Source: an uncultured Spartobacteria bacterium
GTDB lineage: Bacteria; Verrucomicrobiota; Verrucomicrobiia; Chthoniobacterales; Chthoniobacteraceae
Assembly: GCA_903901425.1 (NCBI GenBank)
Contig: CAIURC010000208.1
Span: 1-64,000 of the forward strand
DNA length: 64,000 nt
Reading direction: 5' to 3'
A program made the position numbers and the translations under genes. Under the pieces are notes generated by a model. The model ran no database searches. It had not been told where the DNA came from and worked only from the letters and a program-made list of their open reading frames with translations. The number at the start of each line of letters is the position of its first letter. Position 1 is the stretch's first letter. Shown here piece after piece: positions 9,833-19,989 of the stretch.

Positions 9833-10398
9833 CGCACCGTTTCGTCCCACATCCGGTCCCATTCCCGCCGTTCGGTTTCGCCGAGTTGACGGCCACCGGG
9901 CACCACCAGCACCTGCCCGGCGCGCAGCCTGCGGGGATCCTTGATTCCGTTGGCCTTCTGGATCTCCTCCGCTGACACCTCGTACCGGGCGGCAATGGCG
10001 GTCAGTGTCTCGCCCGGAAGCACCTCGTGTTTCAACGCAGCCGACTGTCCCGGGTCCGCCGGTTGAAACCCGCCGGCCCGGGGTTGCTCCTGCGCGGCTT
10101 TGGAGCGGAAGATGGAAAAGAACCCGGATTTTTCAGGCTTGGCCGTCTTTTCCGGCTCCTGGCGGACAGGCTCCGCTGGCCGGAGCCTGCGGGCTTCGAG
10201 ATGCGGTTTGAGCGCGGGATCGATCTCAAGGATCTTGGCTTCGAGCTTTTTCTCGGCGGCCTCGAATGCGGCCCGGACCCTGGCATCGCGGAGCGCAATC
10301 TTGCGCACTTGTTCATACTCGCGCTCCCATTCCGGCTCTACCCCGACAACCACCGATGCACCGGCGCATAGAACCAGCAGAACGCGTGAAACGACCAT
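9826..10398 (-). CDS. LysM domain protein
   Basis: HEVLPGETLTAIAARYEVSAEEIQKANGIKDPRRLRAGQVLVVP near the C-terminus; N-terminal signal-like segment. Confidence 0.85.
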   Translation of the reverse strand: MVVSRVLLVLCAGASVVVGVEPEWEREYEQVRKIALRDARVRAAFEAAEKKLEAKILEIDPALKPHLEARRLRPAEPVRQEPEKTAKPEKSGFFSIFRSKAAQEQPRAGGFQPADPGQSAALKHEVLPGETLTAIAARYEVSAEEIQKANGIKDPRRLRAGQVLVVPGGRQLGETERREWDRMWDETVRH

Positions 10399-10430
10399 GG
10401 ACGCTATCCTGCCTCAAACCCGGCCCGGAC

Positions 10431-11216
10431 TCAAGCCCACCCGCTCTGCTTCCAATCGGCGTACCCGACCACCTCCGCGGTGAAGTCCGCACTCCGCTCC
10501 CGTTCCGGTGCAGGCGCGATTTCCCAGTCCCAGCGGTCTCCCCCCACAGGCAAAGCGATCCCCTGGAGCACCTCCCAGCGGTCGGTTTTCCCCGTGCGCA
10601 CCTCGCGACGGCGCCAGGCATGGTCCGTCACCAGAGCCGCCGCGCACGGCAGATCGTTCAACGCGTCCAAATGGGCCCGAACCACTCCGGCCAGAAATGT
10701 CCGGACCCGGTCCCGCTCCGGATACGGGTCCAAAATTCGGGTGGGTGCCCAGCAGAGCTGGGAGAGGAGGTTTACGGAAACGACCAGGTCCACGTCTGAC
10801 TCACCGCAGCGCAGATCGGGTCTTTGAATCTCCGGGAAACCGGGCCGGGCAAGGCGGGCCATCACGCCGCTCACATCCACCTCCAAGCGCCTCAGGTTCC
10901 TGTACCGCCGGGTTTGGAACCGGCTGGAGATCGGGTGCGCGAGGTCGGCAAGGAGCACCTCCCCGAAACTGGCACACAGTTCGGCCACGGGGACATCATG
11001 GATGAGCCCCCCGCCCAGAATCAGCACGCGTCCCCGGTCGGGGCAGAGTCTGGCCGCCTCCAGAATAACGCGCCGGGTCCGGGCGAGATGGGGTGCCCAG
11101 GCGTTCCGGCACCGGCCGTGCCGGCTCCGGATCTGGATGGCGCCGCGGAGGAACCCCTGGGTCCGGGCAAGCCGGCTGGCTGGTGTGAACGCGTACTCCA
11201 GGATTTCCCCGAGCAT
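10431..11216 (-). CDS. Uncharacterised protein, possible SAM-methyltransferase-like fold
   Basis: ORF starts 2 bp after the helicase stop; GRVLILGGGLIHDVPVAELC resembles a Rossmann glycine-rich loop. Family not recognised. Confidence 0.6.
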   Translation of the reverse strand: MLGEILEYAFTPASRLARTQGFLRGAIQIRSRHGRCRNAWAPHLARTRRVILEAARLCPDRGRVLILGGGLIHDVPVAELCASFGEVLLADLAHPISSRFQTRRYRNLRRLEVDVSGVMARLARPGFPEIQRPDLRCGESDVDLVVSVNLLSQLCWAPTRILDPYPERDRVRTFLAGVVRAHLDALNDLPCAAALVTDHAWRRREVRTGKTDRWEVLQGIALPVGGDRWDWEIAPAPERERSADFTAEVVGYADWKQSGWA

Positions 11217-11218
11217 GA

Positions 11219-13264
11219 CTATTCGGGGATGTTGTCCAGAAAAGCGAGCAACCGGTCGAAGCGGGCCTTGGCAGCCTCCTGAGCGACAGGCGCATTCAAA
11301 ATTTCGTCCACGTTGCGGTGTTCGATCCAGGCGGGATCAAGTTCCTTGACGAACGAGCTCATCATGCTGGGAGACGCCCCGCCGTACTTGACCCGGTTTC
11401 TGCACCAGCTCAGGCAGAGGGTTTTCCGGGCCCGGGTGATTCCAACGTAGAGGAGGCGGCGTTCCTCATCGACGGTGCCCTCGAGTTTGGACCGGTCATG
11501 GGGCAGGAGTCCTTCCTCGAGGCCGACCAGATAGACATGCGGATATTCCAAACCCTTGGCGGCATGGAGCGTGATCAGGGTCACGCCCCGTTGCTGTTCC
11601 TCCCCTTCTTCCGCCTCTTTCTCCTGGCGCAACAGCATGTCGTCCAGAAACCCGCGGAGACCGCCTTTTTCGCCGCCCTTTTCCCGGGCGAGATTTTCCT
11701 CAAACCACCGCATCATTTCCCGGACTTTGCCCTCGCGTTTGACGGCTTCCTCAGGGGTTTTGCAGGTCCGTGCGAGATCGGCCAGGTAGCCGGTTTCCTC
11801 GATGAACTCGCGGAGCACGGCGGCTTGATCGGCCAGCGGTTCGCACATCCGGGTTTCGTGCCGGTCGAGGAGTCCGACAAACGCGTCGACGGACTGCCGG
11901 GCACGCGGCCCGAGTTCTTCGAGGAACTCCGGGTCCTGAAGCATGGCATGGACGCTGCAGCCTTTGCGGATGCTGGCTTCGGTGGCGCGTTCGACCAGGG
12001 TGGCACCGATTCCTCGGGCCGGGGTGTTGATGATCCGGAGCAGGGACACATCGTCCCCCGGATCGAGCAGGCAACTGGCGTAGGCGAGGAAATCCTTCAC
12101 CTCGCGGGCGTCAAAGAAGCTCTTGCCGCCCACCACGCGGTACGGGATCCGCAGTTCACGCAACTGCTGTTCAATGGACCGGCTCTGGGCGTTCATCCGG
12201 TAAAGGATGGCGAAGTCCTCGTGTTTGGCGCCCTCGTTTGCAACCCGCTGATCGATTTCCTGAGCAATGAACTCGGCCTCCTGCCGGTCATCCGGCATCT
12301 GTAGGATCCGGACTTTGTTGCCGCCTTCGGTGGCGCTCCAGAGCTTTTTGGGGCGGCGCCGCGGGTTGTTCCGGATGAGGCTGTTGGCGGTGGAAAGAAT
12401 CGCGGTGGTGGACCGGTAATTCTGCTCGAGCTTGATGACAGCGGGATCTGGAAAATGGGCCTCGAACTCCAGGATGTTGGAGACCTCCGCGCCGCGCCAG
12501 CCGTAGATGGACTGGTCGTCGTCGCCGACCACGGCGACGTTGGGTTTGGTGCCGGCCGGCGCATCGGGTTCCCGTGCGAGGAGCGACACCAGTTCGAGCT
12601 GGAGGCGGTTGGTGTCCTGGAACTCGTCCACCATCAGGTAGCGGTATCTGCGGGTCCACCGGGTCCGGACGTCGGGATGTTCGTTGAGCAGTTTGACGGC
12701 GAGCAGGAGCAGGTCGTCGAAATCCACGGCGTTGAGCGTTTTTAACTCGGCTTGGTACCGGGCGAACACGGCCCCCACCAGGCTTTCCTCCCCTTCCGGC
12801 GCGGACCAACCGTTGTTCTTGGCCTTGGAGATAAATGCCTTGGCCACGCCGGGATCGAGTTTCTCGTCCTTGGCGGCGGTGCGGGTGATGATCTTTTTGA
12901 GGAGCCCGGTGGTGTCGCCCTCGTCATAGATCGCGAAGTTCTTTTTGTACCCGAGCCGTTCGATGTCCTGCCGCAGGATCCGCATGCAGAGCGCGTGGAA
13001 GGTCGACATGGTCACGCGGCGCGCCTGATCCGGATCGATCATGGAAGCCAGCCGCTCCCGCATTTCGTTGGCGGCCTTGTTGGTGAATGTCACGGCCAGG
13101 ATCTCGTCCGGCCCCACCCCCTGCGCAATCAGGTACGCCACCCGGGCCGTGATCACGCGGGTCTTGCCCGTGCCTGCACCGGCCAAAATGAGGAGCGGCC
13201 CCTCGGTGGTTCTCACCGCCTGCTCCTGTTCGGGATTCAGATCAAAAAGTCGAAAGCTCGCCAT
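11219..13264 (-). CDS. pcrA: UvrD/PcrA/Rep-type SF1 DNA helicase
   Basis: LNPEQEQAVRTTEGPLLILAGAGTGKTRVITARVAYLI, VDEFQDTNRLQLELV, VVGDDDQSIYGWRGAE, VTLITLHAAKGLEYPHVYLVGLEEGLLP. Assignment to pcrA rather than uvrD or rep is provisional. Confidence 0.93.
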   Translation of the reverse strand: MASFRLFDLNPEQEQAVRTTEGPLLILAGAGTGKTRVITARVAYLIAQGVGPDEILAVTFTNKAANEMRERLASMIDPDQARRVTMSTFHALCMRILRQDIERLGYKKNFAIYDEGDTTGLLKKIITRTAAKDEKLDPGVAKAFISKAKNNGWSAPEGEESLVGAVFARYQAELKTLNAVDFDDLLLLAVKLLNEHPDVRTRWTRRYRYLMVDEFQDTNRLQLELVSLLAREPDAPAGTKPNVAVVGDDDQSIYGWRGAEVSNILEFEAHFPDPAVIKLEQNYRSTTAILSTANSLIRNNPRRRPKKLWSATEGGNKVRILQMPDDRQEAEFIAQEIDQRVANEGAKHEDFAILYRMNAQSRSIEQQLRELRIPYRVVGGKSFFDAREVKDFLAYASCLLDPGDDVSLLRIINTPARGIGATLVERATEASIRKGCSVHAMLQDPEFLEELGPRARQSVDAFVGLLDRHETRMCEPLADQAAVLREFIEETGYLADLARTCKTPEEAVKREGKVREMMRWFEENLAREKGGEKGGLRGFLDDMLLRQEKEAEEGEEQQRGVTLITLHAAKGLEYPHVYLVGLEEGLLPHDRSKLEGTVDEERRLLYVGITRARKTLCLSWCRNRVKYGGASPSMMSSFVKELDPAWIEHRNVDEILNAPVAQEAAKARFDRLLAFLDNIPE

Positions 13265-13389
13265 GGTTTACCCGAAGAGAATGCCCGTCCGGACCGGGCC
13301 CGCAAGAATCGCGTCTCAGATTTTTCCATCCCCTGCGGCGCAAGTTTCACACGCCGCGCAGGCCAACCCAGTTTGCGGCGGCAGCTGCG

Positions 13390-14763
13390 TTATTCTTTCT
13401 TGGCATCCGCAGACTCTTCGCGCCGCGGGGGCAGTTCCCGGTGCGGCTTTTTCTCGCGGTACTGCTGGATCCGGCCCTGGATCTCGGCCTGAACCTCAGG
13501 GGGTTCTTCCTTGGAATGTTCAGCAGCCCGCTGTTGGAACCGGAGCGCCGCGTCAAAATCGCCGCTTTCGGCATAAGCTGCCGCGAGGGTGTCGATGTAA
13601 GCGCCCTTCTCCCACTGGGTGAGTTCACAGGCGCGGAGGGCCAGTTCCACGGCGCGTTTCCCGTTCCGAACGGGATCCTTGGGATAGGTGGCCAGCATCC
13701 ATGCGAGATCATTCCAGCCTTGGGCAAAATCGGGGTGCTGTTCCACCACGGCGGTGTAATCGACCAGCGCCTTTTCCACCTCGCCTTGGACGTAATAGAC
13801 GGAGGCCCGGCCCAGAAGCGCCTCCAACTCCGCGGGAACTGCCTTTAAAACGGCCGAGTAATCCTCCACCGCCTCCCGTTCCTTGCCTTCGGAGCGGTAC
13901 AACTGGGCCCGGCTCAGGAGTGCGGCAAGGTCGCCCGGCCGGATCTTGAGCGCGGCATTGAAATCCTCGAGCGCCTCGGTCTTGTTCCCAAGGCTGGCCT
14001 GGGCGTATCCCCGCTGCACCAGAGGGCGCGGGTCGCCCGGAGAAAGCCGCACTGCCTCATTCAGATCTTTGACGGCGTTTTCGTGTTCGCGTTTGGCCAT
14101 CCATGCCGCGGCGCGGCCGGTGAAAGAAACCGGGTCCCTGCGGTCCAGTTCGATGCAGCGGCCGAAATCCTCCGCGGCAGCATCCCACTCCTGCCGGAGC
14201 AACCGGGTCTGGCCCCGGGCCTGAAGAGCCGCCACGTTGCCCGGATTGACTTCCAGAGCGCCGTTGAGGTCCTGCAACGAGGAAAGCAGATTGCCCGCAA
14301 GGCCATGGAGAAGGCCCCGGCAGTACAACGCCAGTTCGTTGGCGGGATCAAACCGCAGGGCGAGGTTGAAATCCGCCATGGCAGCGTCCAGTTCCCGTTT
14401 TTTCTGGAGCACATAGCCGCGTGCGGCAAGCGCCTCAGCGTTTTGCGGAGCGAGCCGGACGGCCTCCATCAAATCTTCCAGGGCGCGATCCATGGCCCCG
14501 CGGTCGGCCCGGAGCCGGCCCCGCCAGAGTCTGCCCTCGACATTCTCGGGCTGTTCCTCAAGCAAGCGGTCCAGTTCCTGAAGGGCAGTGGCTTCGTCGC
14601 GGTTTGCCATCGCCTTGCGAGCCGCCTCGAGATGATCCACGACGGCCTTTCGGATCGCTCCAAAAGCCGTTTGAGATCCAAGGGGCAGGCTGCCGGAAAA
14701 TGGCAGGCAGTTCAGGGCGATCAACGCGATCGACGTCGGGCGGGAGAGGAGGGAGTGCTTCAC
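13390..14763 (-). CDS. Secreted tetratricopeptide-repeat protein
   Basis: Signal-like N-terminus followed by many about 34-aa TPR units (ALEDLMEAVRLAPQNAEALAARGYVLQ...). Confidence 0.88.
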   Translation of the reverse strand: MKHSLLSRPTSIALIALNCLPFSGSLPLGSQTAFGAIRKAVVDHLEAARKAMANRDEATALQELDRLLEEQPENVEGRLWRGRLRADRGAMDRALEDLMEAVRLAPQNAEALAARGYVLQKKRELDAAMADFNLALRFDPANELALYCRGLLHGLAGNLLSSLQDLNGALEVNPGNVAALQARGQTRLLRQEWDAAAEDFGRCIELDRRDPVSFTGRAAAWMAKREHENAVKDLNEAVRLSPGDPRPLVQRGYAQASLGNKTEALEDFNAALKIRPGDLAALLSRAQLYRSEGKEREAVEDYSAVLKAVPAELEALLGRASVYYVQGEVEKALVDYTAVVEQHPDFAQGWNDLAWMLATYPKDPVRNGKRAVELALRACELTQWEKGAYIDTLAAAYAESGDFDAALRFQQRAAEHSKEEPPEVQAEIQGRIQQYREKKPHRELPPRREESADAKKE

Positions 14764-14851
14764 AGCTCAGACATACTGATCCGGTTCTAGACGAAGCGCA
14801 AGGGGGACTCGCACCCCCGCTCGCCGCCAGCAATGGCCTTCCCTACTCCGC

Positions 14852-15877
14852 TCAAGCCCGCTCTGCCAGAATGTAGCTGCGGTCTGCCGCCGTGGGTTCG
14901 TGCGCAAGAAAATCGAATCCCGCCTCCTGAAGCCAGCTCCGGATCTCGGCCACCGAGTAACACCGCCCCTCGGTGGAGTGCATGAGGAGCGCCGAATAGT
15001 TGGCCACCGGGAGCGGCCCGGTTTTCTGAGGATTCAGATGGCAATCGTGCACGATGACGCGCCCCCCGATGGGGAGTGCCCGGGCGGACTTGGCGAGAAT
15101 CTCGCGCACAACAGGTTCGTCCCAGTCGTGCAACACATTCGAAATGAGGTGCACATCGAAACCTGCAGGCAGTTCGCCTTCAAAGAGGTTTCCGGCGATG
15201 ACCTCCACCCGATCCGAAGCCCCGCGGCGCTGCACGGCCTCCCGCGCGATCCGGTCCACGGGCGGTTTTTCGAACACAGCGGCCCGCAGATGGGGATGGT
15301 GCGCGGTGAGGCTGCATGCGTAAACACCCGACCCGCCGGCGATGTCCAGCAGGGCGGTGGAAGCGCTAAGGTCCAGCTTGGAGGCGAGGGCGCGCCCGAG
15401 GTACACGCCGCGGCAATCCATGGCCGCGGTGAACTGCTGCGCGAACTCGGGACGTTCCATTGCAACTGTCCATGCCTGCGGGTCGTAGCTGCCCCAGTTT
15501 GCGGGTTTGCCCGTCTTCAGGACCCGGAGCATGTCCAGAGTCTGGGGCCGGTCCCGGAGCGAGGCGTAGTACGGCACCAGGCTCCAGGGCGAACCGGCAG
15601 TCAGGTGTTCGCGCGCCCGGAGCGTCACATGAAAACAGCCGCCCGACTGCGTCACCAAGCCCATTGCGGAGAACAGGGTGAGCATCACATCGGCGGGCCG
15701 GACATGGATCTCGAAGTGCGCGCAAATGGCGCCGAGGGTGGATGGGTGGTCCGCCAGCCAGCTGAAAAAATCCAGATGCACAATGCCCGCCGCCAGGAGA
15801 TCGACGCCGTACAGGCCGTCCCGGGCACGGTAGATTTCAAGGGGATCAGTTGCCGGGATTGCCAGAAGGGGGTCCAT
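14852..15877 (-). CDS. O-methyltransferase-like protein (dimerisation + SAM domain)
   Basis: Start placed at MDPLLAIPATDPLEIYRARDGLYGVDLL; ALLDIAGGSGVYACSLTAHHPHLRAAVFEKPPV, ISNVLHDWDEPVVREILAKSARALPIGGRVIVHD. Confidence 0.85.
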   Translation of the reverse strand: MDPLLAIPATDPLEIYRARDGLYGVDLLAAGIVHLDFFSWLADHPSTLGAICAHFEIHVRPADVMLTLFSAMGLVTQSGGCFHVTLRAREHLTAGSPWSLVPYYASLRDRPQTLDMLRVLKTGKPANWGSYDPQAWTVAMERPEFAQQFTAAMDCRGVYLGRALASKLDLSASTALLDIAGGSGVYACSLTAHHPHLRAAVFEKPPVDRIAREAVQRRGASDRVEVIAGNLFEGELPAGFDVHLISNVLHDWDEPVVREILAKSARALPIGGRVIVHDCHLNPQKTGPLPVANYSALLMHSTEGRCYSVAEIRSWLQEAGFDFLAHEPTAADRSYILAERA

Positions 15878-15994
15878 GCCCCAACTCTGCCCCGGCCGGG
15901 GATGCGGCGCCAAGCCCTGATCCTGACGGAAATGGGGCCCGGCAATAATCCCCTTGCCAAATTGCCCCCGGCAGGGTCCAGACTGGCGGGGCGT

Positions 15995-16369
15995 ATGAAA
16001 CCCGCCATTCTCCTGGCCCTCGCCCTTTTCACCATGACCTCCATTGCCGACGAATCCCCCATCCGCCACGTGGTTCATTTCAAGTTCAAGCCCGACGCAG
16101 ACCCTGCAAAGGTGCAGAAAGTGGTGGACGAGTTTGCAGCGCTGCGGGGCAAGATCCCGGTGATTCAGGAGTTCGAGTACGGAACCAACGTGAGTCCTGA
16201 AGGCCTGGACAAGGGGTTCACCCACTGCTGGATCCTGACGTTCAAGAACGACAAAGACCGGGACGCGTACTTGGTGCACCCGGACCACAAGGCATTTGTA
16301 GAGGTGCTCAAGCCCGTGCTCGCCGAGCCTTTGGTGGTCGATTTTGTCGTCAAAAAAGTCAAAAACTAG
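15995..16369 (+). CDS. Secreted Dabb (stress-responsive dimeric alpha-beta barrel) family protein
   Basis: MKPAILLALALFTMTSIADESPIRHVVHFKFKPDADPAKVQKVVDEFAALRGKIPVIQEFEYG...; start at ATG 15995. Confidence 0.85.
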   Translation: MKPAILLALALFTMTSIADESPIRHVVHFKFKPDADPAKVQKVVDEFAALRGKIPVIQEFEYGTNVSPEGLDKGFTHCWILTFKNDKDRDAYLVHPDHKAFVEVLKPVLAEPLVVDFVVKKVKN

Positions 16370-16555
16370 ACGCCGTTCCGGAGTCTTCCACGGCGGAACC
16401 CGCTTTCCCCTGTGCGGCTCTGGAGTTTTTTCGCATTTCGCCTTTCGGAGCCTGAAGACGGGGCATTGACCCACTCAACAAAGAGCCTTGCCGGTGACGC
16501 TCCGTGACCTGCGAGACTCCCCGCCCGGCGGCTGGTGTCTCTCCGTGTCCCCGGC

Positions 16556-19500
16556 TCAGCGCATGCTGGCCAAGTATTCCACCAGATCCCGGAGTTCCCA
16601 GCGGGAGAGGCTGTCCTTGAGGTTCTCGGGCATCGGCGACGGCGCATTGAAGCGTTCCCGGACCTGATCTGCCGGAACAGAAATGCGCTGCGGTTTGCCT
16701 TGGGCATCGGCGGTTTCCACGGTCAGCGTCCCGTTTTCCTCCGCCAGAAGGCGGCCGGCCATGACTGAACCGTCCTTGAGCGTGAGGCTCACAATCGAGA
16801 ACCCCGCGGCAATCATCTGGTTGGGAAACACAATGCTTTCGAGCAGGTAACGCCGGTCTTTGCTCCGGCCGATCCGGGTCAACTCCGGCCCGACCGCGCT
16901 GTCACCGATCTCGCACTTGTGGCACCGCAGACACTGCACTTCGGCTTTCTCGCGGAACACTTTCCGGCCCCGCTCCGCATTTCCGCCCTCCAATGCATAG
17001 GAGTAAGGCCAGAGCGGAGTTTTTTCACGGGTCTCGTACTGGTTGAGTTTTTCAGCCAGTTCCGGGCGGTACCGTGCCGCATCCAGAACTTCCAGGTGCA
17101 CTGGGGCGGGAAGTTTCCCCTCACGGAGCCGGTCCAGCAGCCTCCCGATTTCGGCCGTGGCGCCGTCGTGTTTGATCCGGGAAAGGGCGTTGATGGCGGC
17201 CTGTTTTTCCACCAACTCGCCTTTTTCGAACGTGTCGACGATCAGGCGCACCGCGGCGCTCGGTTCAAGTGCCACCAAGGCCTGGAGGGCTTCCCCGCGC
17301 AGCTTGGCGTCCTTGGCCGTGAACGCGACCTTGGCGGCGCCGGCCAGGTGCGGATCTTTTAAGGCAGAAAGCGTCTGGAGCGCGGCGATCCGGGCGGCCG
17401 GGGCGGCTTTTTCGTCACCAGCCAACCCCTCGAGGGCCTCGCCGGCGTTGATCCCCAAGCGGGCCACCATGCGCGCGGCGGATTCCTGAACGGCGGCGTC
17501 CTTGAGCAGCTTGGGCACGACCGCGCCAACGGCAGCCACTGCATCGGTGGCCGGGCGCGCAGGGATGGGCCGCCACAGGTTCAAAAGCCGATCCTTGGGA
17601 CTTGGATCCTTCCACAGTCCGAGGAGTTCGATGGCCTCCCTGCGGGAAGCGGCAGGCACGGCTTCCCGCGCCGCAAATTCCGCCAGTGCGCGGGCGTGTT
17701 CGCCTCCGCCCAGCCTGTACCGCGCATTCGCGGCGCGTTCCAAGATCCGCGGATTTTTGAGCCGGACATCCTGGGTCAATCCGGCCAAGGCTTGAAGTGC
17801 CCCGTCCATGGAATCGTCGTACACGGCTCTGGCCGCCTCCAGAACCACTGACTCGTCGGCGTCTTTGAAGAAGACAGCGATTTCCGGGCTCCGCTGGCGT
17901 TTGAGCGCGAGAACGGCTCCAGCCCGGACCGCCGGGGAAGGGTCGCCTGCGCGGGCCACAAGTTCTGCGCTTCCGGCGGCTCCAGCCAAGCCCATGACCA
18001 GTCCATGGCGCAACACGGGATCGGCGTCGCGGTTGGCAGCCAGCGCCTCAAACAACCGAGGCACAGCCGGGGCGTGCCGCAGCTTGCCCAGACTCAACCC
18101 GGCAAAGAACCGGACCCGGGCGGATTCGTCGCCGAGGAGAGACACCAGCGCTGGACCTACTGGACCTACTGGACCTACTGGACCTACTGGACCTACTGGA
18201 CTGGATGGACTGGCTTCGCCAGCGGCTTTGGCGGCTTGGGCCCGGATCTCAGGATCGGCGTCCTTCATCCAATCGGTCCAAGGAACCTGCGCGGCTTTGT
18301 TTTTTGCGCAGATCTGGCCGATGCCCCAGAGGGCGTGTACCCGGGCCAGACGGGGCGCATTTTTTTCGCGGGCAACCTTAACCAGGCCGTCCAATGCGCC
18401 GCGTCCGGCGAGCGCAAACTGGGCGGCCTGCCGGACCCGCTGATCCTCATGACTGAGCAACTGGAGTTGGGCGTCCACGGGGCGGCTTTCCATGCCCTCG
18501 GCCAGCAACCGGGCGGTTTCAGCCTGTTTGGCTTGGTTGGCCGAGGCATCGGTGAGCCGGTAAATCCGGCCACGTCCGTTGCCGCTCCAACCGGCCACCC
18601 AGTCGAGCACGTAAAAGCCGCCGTCATTCCCAAACTCGCAGTCCGTGCTGAGAACCCCGCGGAGAAACGGGCGCGCCTCCTTGAGTTTGAACCCGGCGCC
18701 GTTGGGCTCGAGACGGATCACGTGCACCACGCTGTTGCTTGCGCCGCCCCTGAAATCCGAGAGGAAAAAGCATCCCTGATATTTCGGACCAAGTCCGGTA
18801 CCGGGGTTGTACGTCAGACCGCTGGGCCCGTTCCCGAGGTTGGCAATGGGCGGAACGATTGCGCGGGCTTTGGGGGCCTCCTTTTCGTCCCAGAGAAGCT
18901 CCCGGTTCCATGGGCCGCGGTCGGACAGGTACTGGAAAGTCATCCGCCAACCGCTGTCGGCGCCCTCCACGACGTGCACAAAACGGGCTTTGTCACCGGA
19001 ATCGGAGTTGTTGTCTCCGGTGAACAGGTTTCCGTACTCGTCAAACGCGAGTTCCTGGGGGTTCCTGAGACCGGTGGCGAAGACCTCAAACCCGGTTCCG
19101 TCGGGGTTGCAGCGCATGACGGCGCCGGTGTCGGGAAAGGCGGCCTCGCCGCCCTCCTTGGTTTTCACATGGATCCCGCGGTCACCGATGCTGAAATAGA
19201 GCCTTCCATCGGGGCCAAACCGGAGGCCGTGCATGTCGTGCCCGCGAAAAGCGAATTTGACGCCGAACCCTTCGAGCAGTTTTTCCCGCGCCTCCGCCTT
19301 GCCATCCCCGTCGGCATCCGTGAACCGCCAGAGGTTCGGGATGCAAGTCCACCACGCCTCAGTGCCGCGCACCAGGATGCCCGCGCCGGTTCCGTCCAGG
19401 GGGTCCCGGAACCCATCGGCCAGAATCGTCTGCCGGTCCGGACGACCGTCCCCGTTGGTGTCCTCGATGCGGACCACGCGGTCCTCGAACTTCGTGAACT

Positions 19501-19894
19501 CCTCGGCGAAGGCAGCGGCATCGGAATAAAACTTGCGGATCATGGCCAGACGATCCGCGGTGGTGCGGGCTGCGATGTCGGCATCCAACCAGTTGGCATG
19601 TCCGCGGTTGTCCTCGACCCCGTGTTCCTGCCGGTAGGTTTCGGCAATGTACCAGCGCCCCTTTTCGTCTGTGGCAAACGCCACGGGATTGGCCAGAAGC
19701 GGTTCCCCGGCAAACAACTCCGCTCGGATCCCTTCCTCCATCTTGAATGCTTTGAGCGCCGCATCCGGGGACTGCACAGCGCCTCCGGAATCGGCTCCAG
19801 CCCGTTCCGCGGCAGACGCAAAGCCGGCCCCAAAAACCAAGGTGGCGGAAAGACCCAGCCTGCAACAGGCCGCAAAAAAATCGGGGAAGTTCAT
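16556..19894 (-). CDS. PVC-type heme-binding (CxxCH) protein with NHL/propeller-like N-domain and HEAT repeats
   Basis: GIRAELFAGEPLLANPVAFATDEKGRWYIAETYR, DTNGDGRPDRQ, GHDMHGLRFGPDGRLYFSIGDRG, HEAT-like mid region, CLRCHKCEIGDSAVGPELTRIG. Confidence 0.9.
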   Translation of the reverse strand: MNFPDFFAACCRLGLSATLVFGAGFASAAERAGADSGGAVQSPDAALKAFKMEEGIRAELFAGEPLLANPVAFATDEKGRWYIAETYRQEHGVEDNRGHANWLDADIAARTTADRLAMIRKFYSDAAAFAEEFTKFEDRVVRIEDTNGDGRPDRQTILADGFRDPLDGTGAGILVRGTEAWWTCIPNLWRFTDADGDGKAEAREKLLEGFGVKFAFRGHDMHGLRFGPDGRLYFSIGDRGIHVKTKEGGEAAFPDTGAVMRCNPDGTGFEVFATGLRNPQELAFDEYGNLFTGDNNSDSGDKARFVHVVEGADSGWRMTFQYLSDRGPWNRELLWDEKEAPKARAIVPPIANLGNGPSGLTYNPGTGLGPKYQGCFFLSDFRGGASNSVVHVIRLEPNGAGFKLKEARPFLRGVLSTDCEFGNDGGFYVLDWVAGWSGNGRGRIYRLTDASANQAKQAETARLLAEGMESRPVDAQLQLLSHEDQRVRQAAQFALAGRGALDGLVKVAREKNAPRLARVHALWGIGQICAKNKAAQVPWTDWMKDADPEIRAQAAKAAGEASPSSPVGPVGPVGPVGPVGPALVSLLGDESARVRFFAGLSLGKLRHAPAVPRLFEALAANRDADPVLRHGLVMGLAGAAGSAELVARAGDPSPAVRAGAVLALKRQRSPEIAVFFKDADESVVLEAARAVYDDSMDGALQALAGLTQDVRLKNPRILERAANARYRLGGGEHARALAEFAAREAVPAASRREAIELLGLWKDPSPKDRLLNLWRPIPARPATDAVAAVGAVVPKLLKDAAVQESAARMVARLGINAGEALEGLAGDEKAAPAARIAALQTLSALKDPHLAGAAKVAFTAKDAKLRGEALQALVALEPSAAVRLIVDTFEKGELVEKQAAINALSRIKHDGATAEIGRLLDRLREGKLPAPVHLEVLDAARYRPELAEKLNQYETREKTPLWPYSYALEGGNAERGRKVFREKAEVQCLRCHKCEIGDSAVGPELTRIGRSKDRRYLLESIVFPNQMIAAGFSIVSLTLKDGSVMAGRLLAEENGTLTVETADAQGKPQRISVPADQVRERFNAPSPMPENLKDSLSRWELRDLVEYLASMR
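18151..18195. repeat. 9-bp in-frame tandem repeat, 5 x CTGGACCTA, encoding (VGP)5 on the minus strand
   Basis: Direct reading; matches SSPVGPVGPVGPVGPVGPALVSL inside the 16556-19894 CDS. Confidence 0.95.
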
Positions 19895-19989
19895 ATCAGT
19901 GGGGGGGGCGCCATCATTTTGAACAAAAACGCCCCTGTTTCTTCAACCCGCGACGACCCGCCAACCTTGGAAAGATTCGCGCCCGGAGT

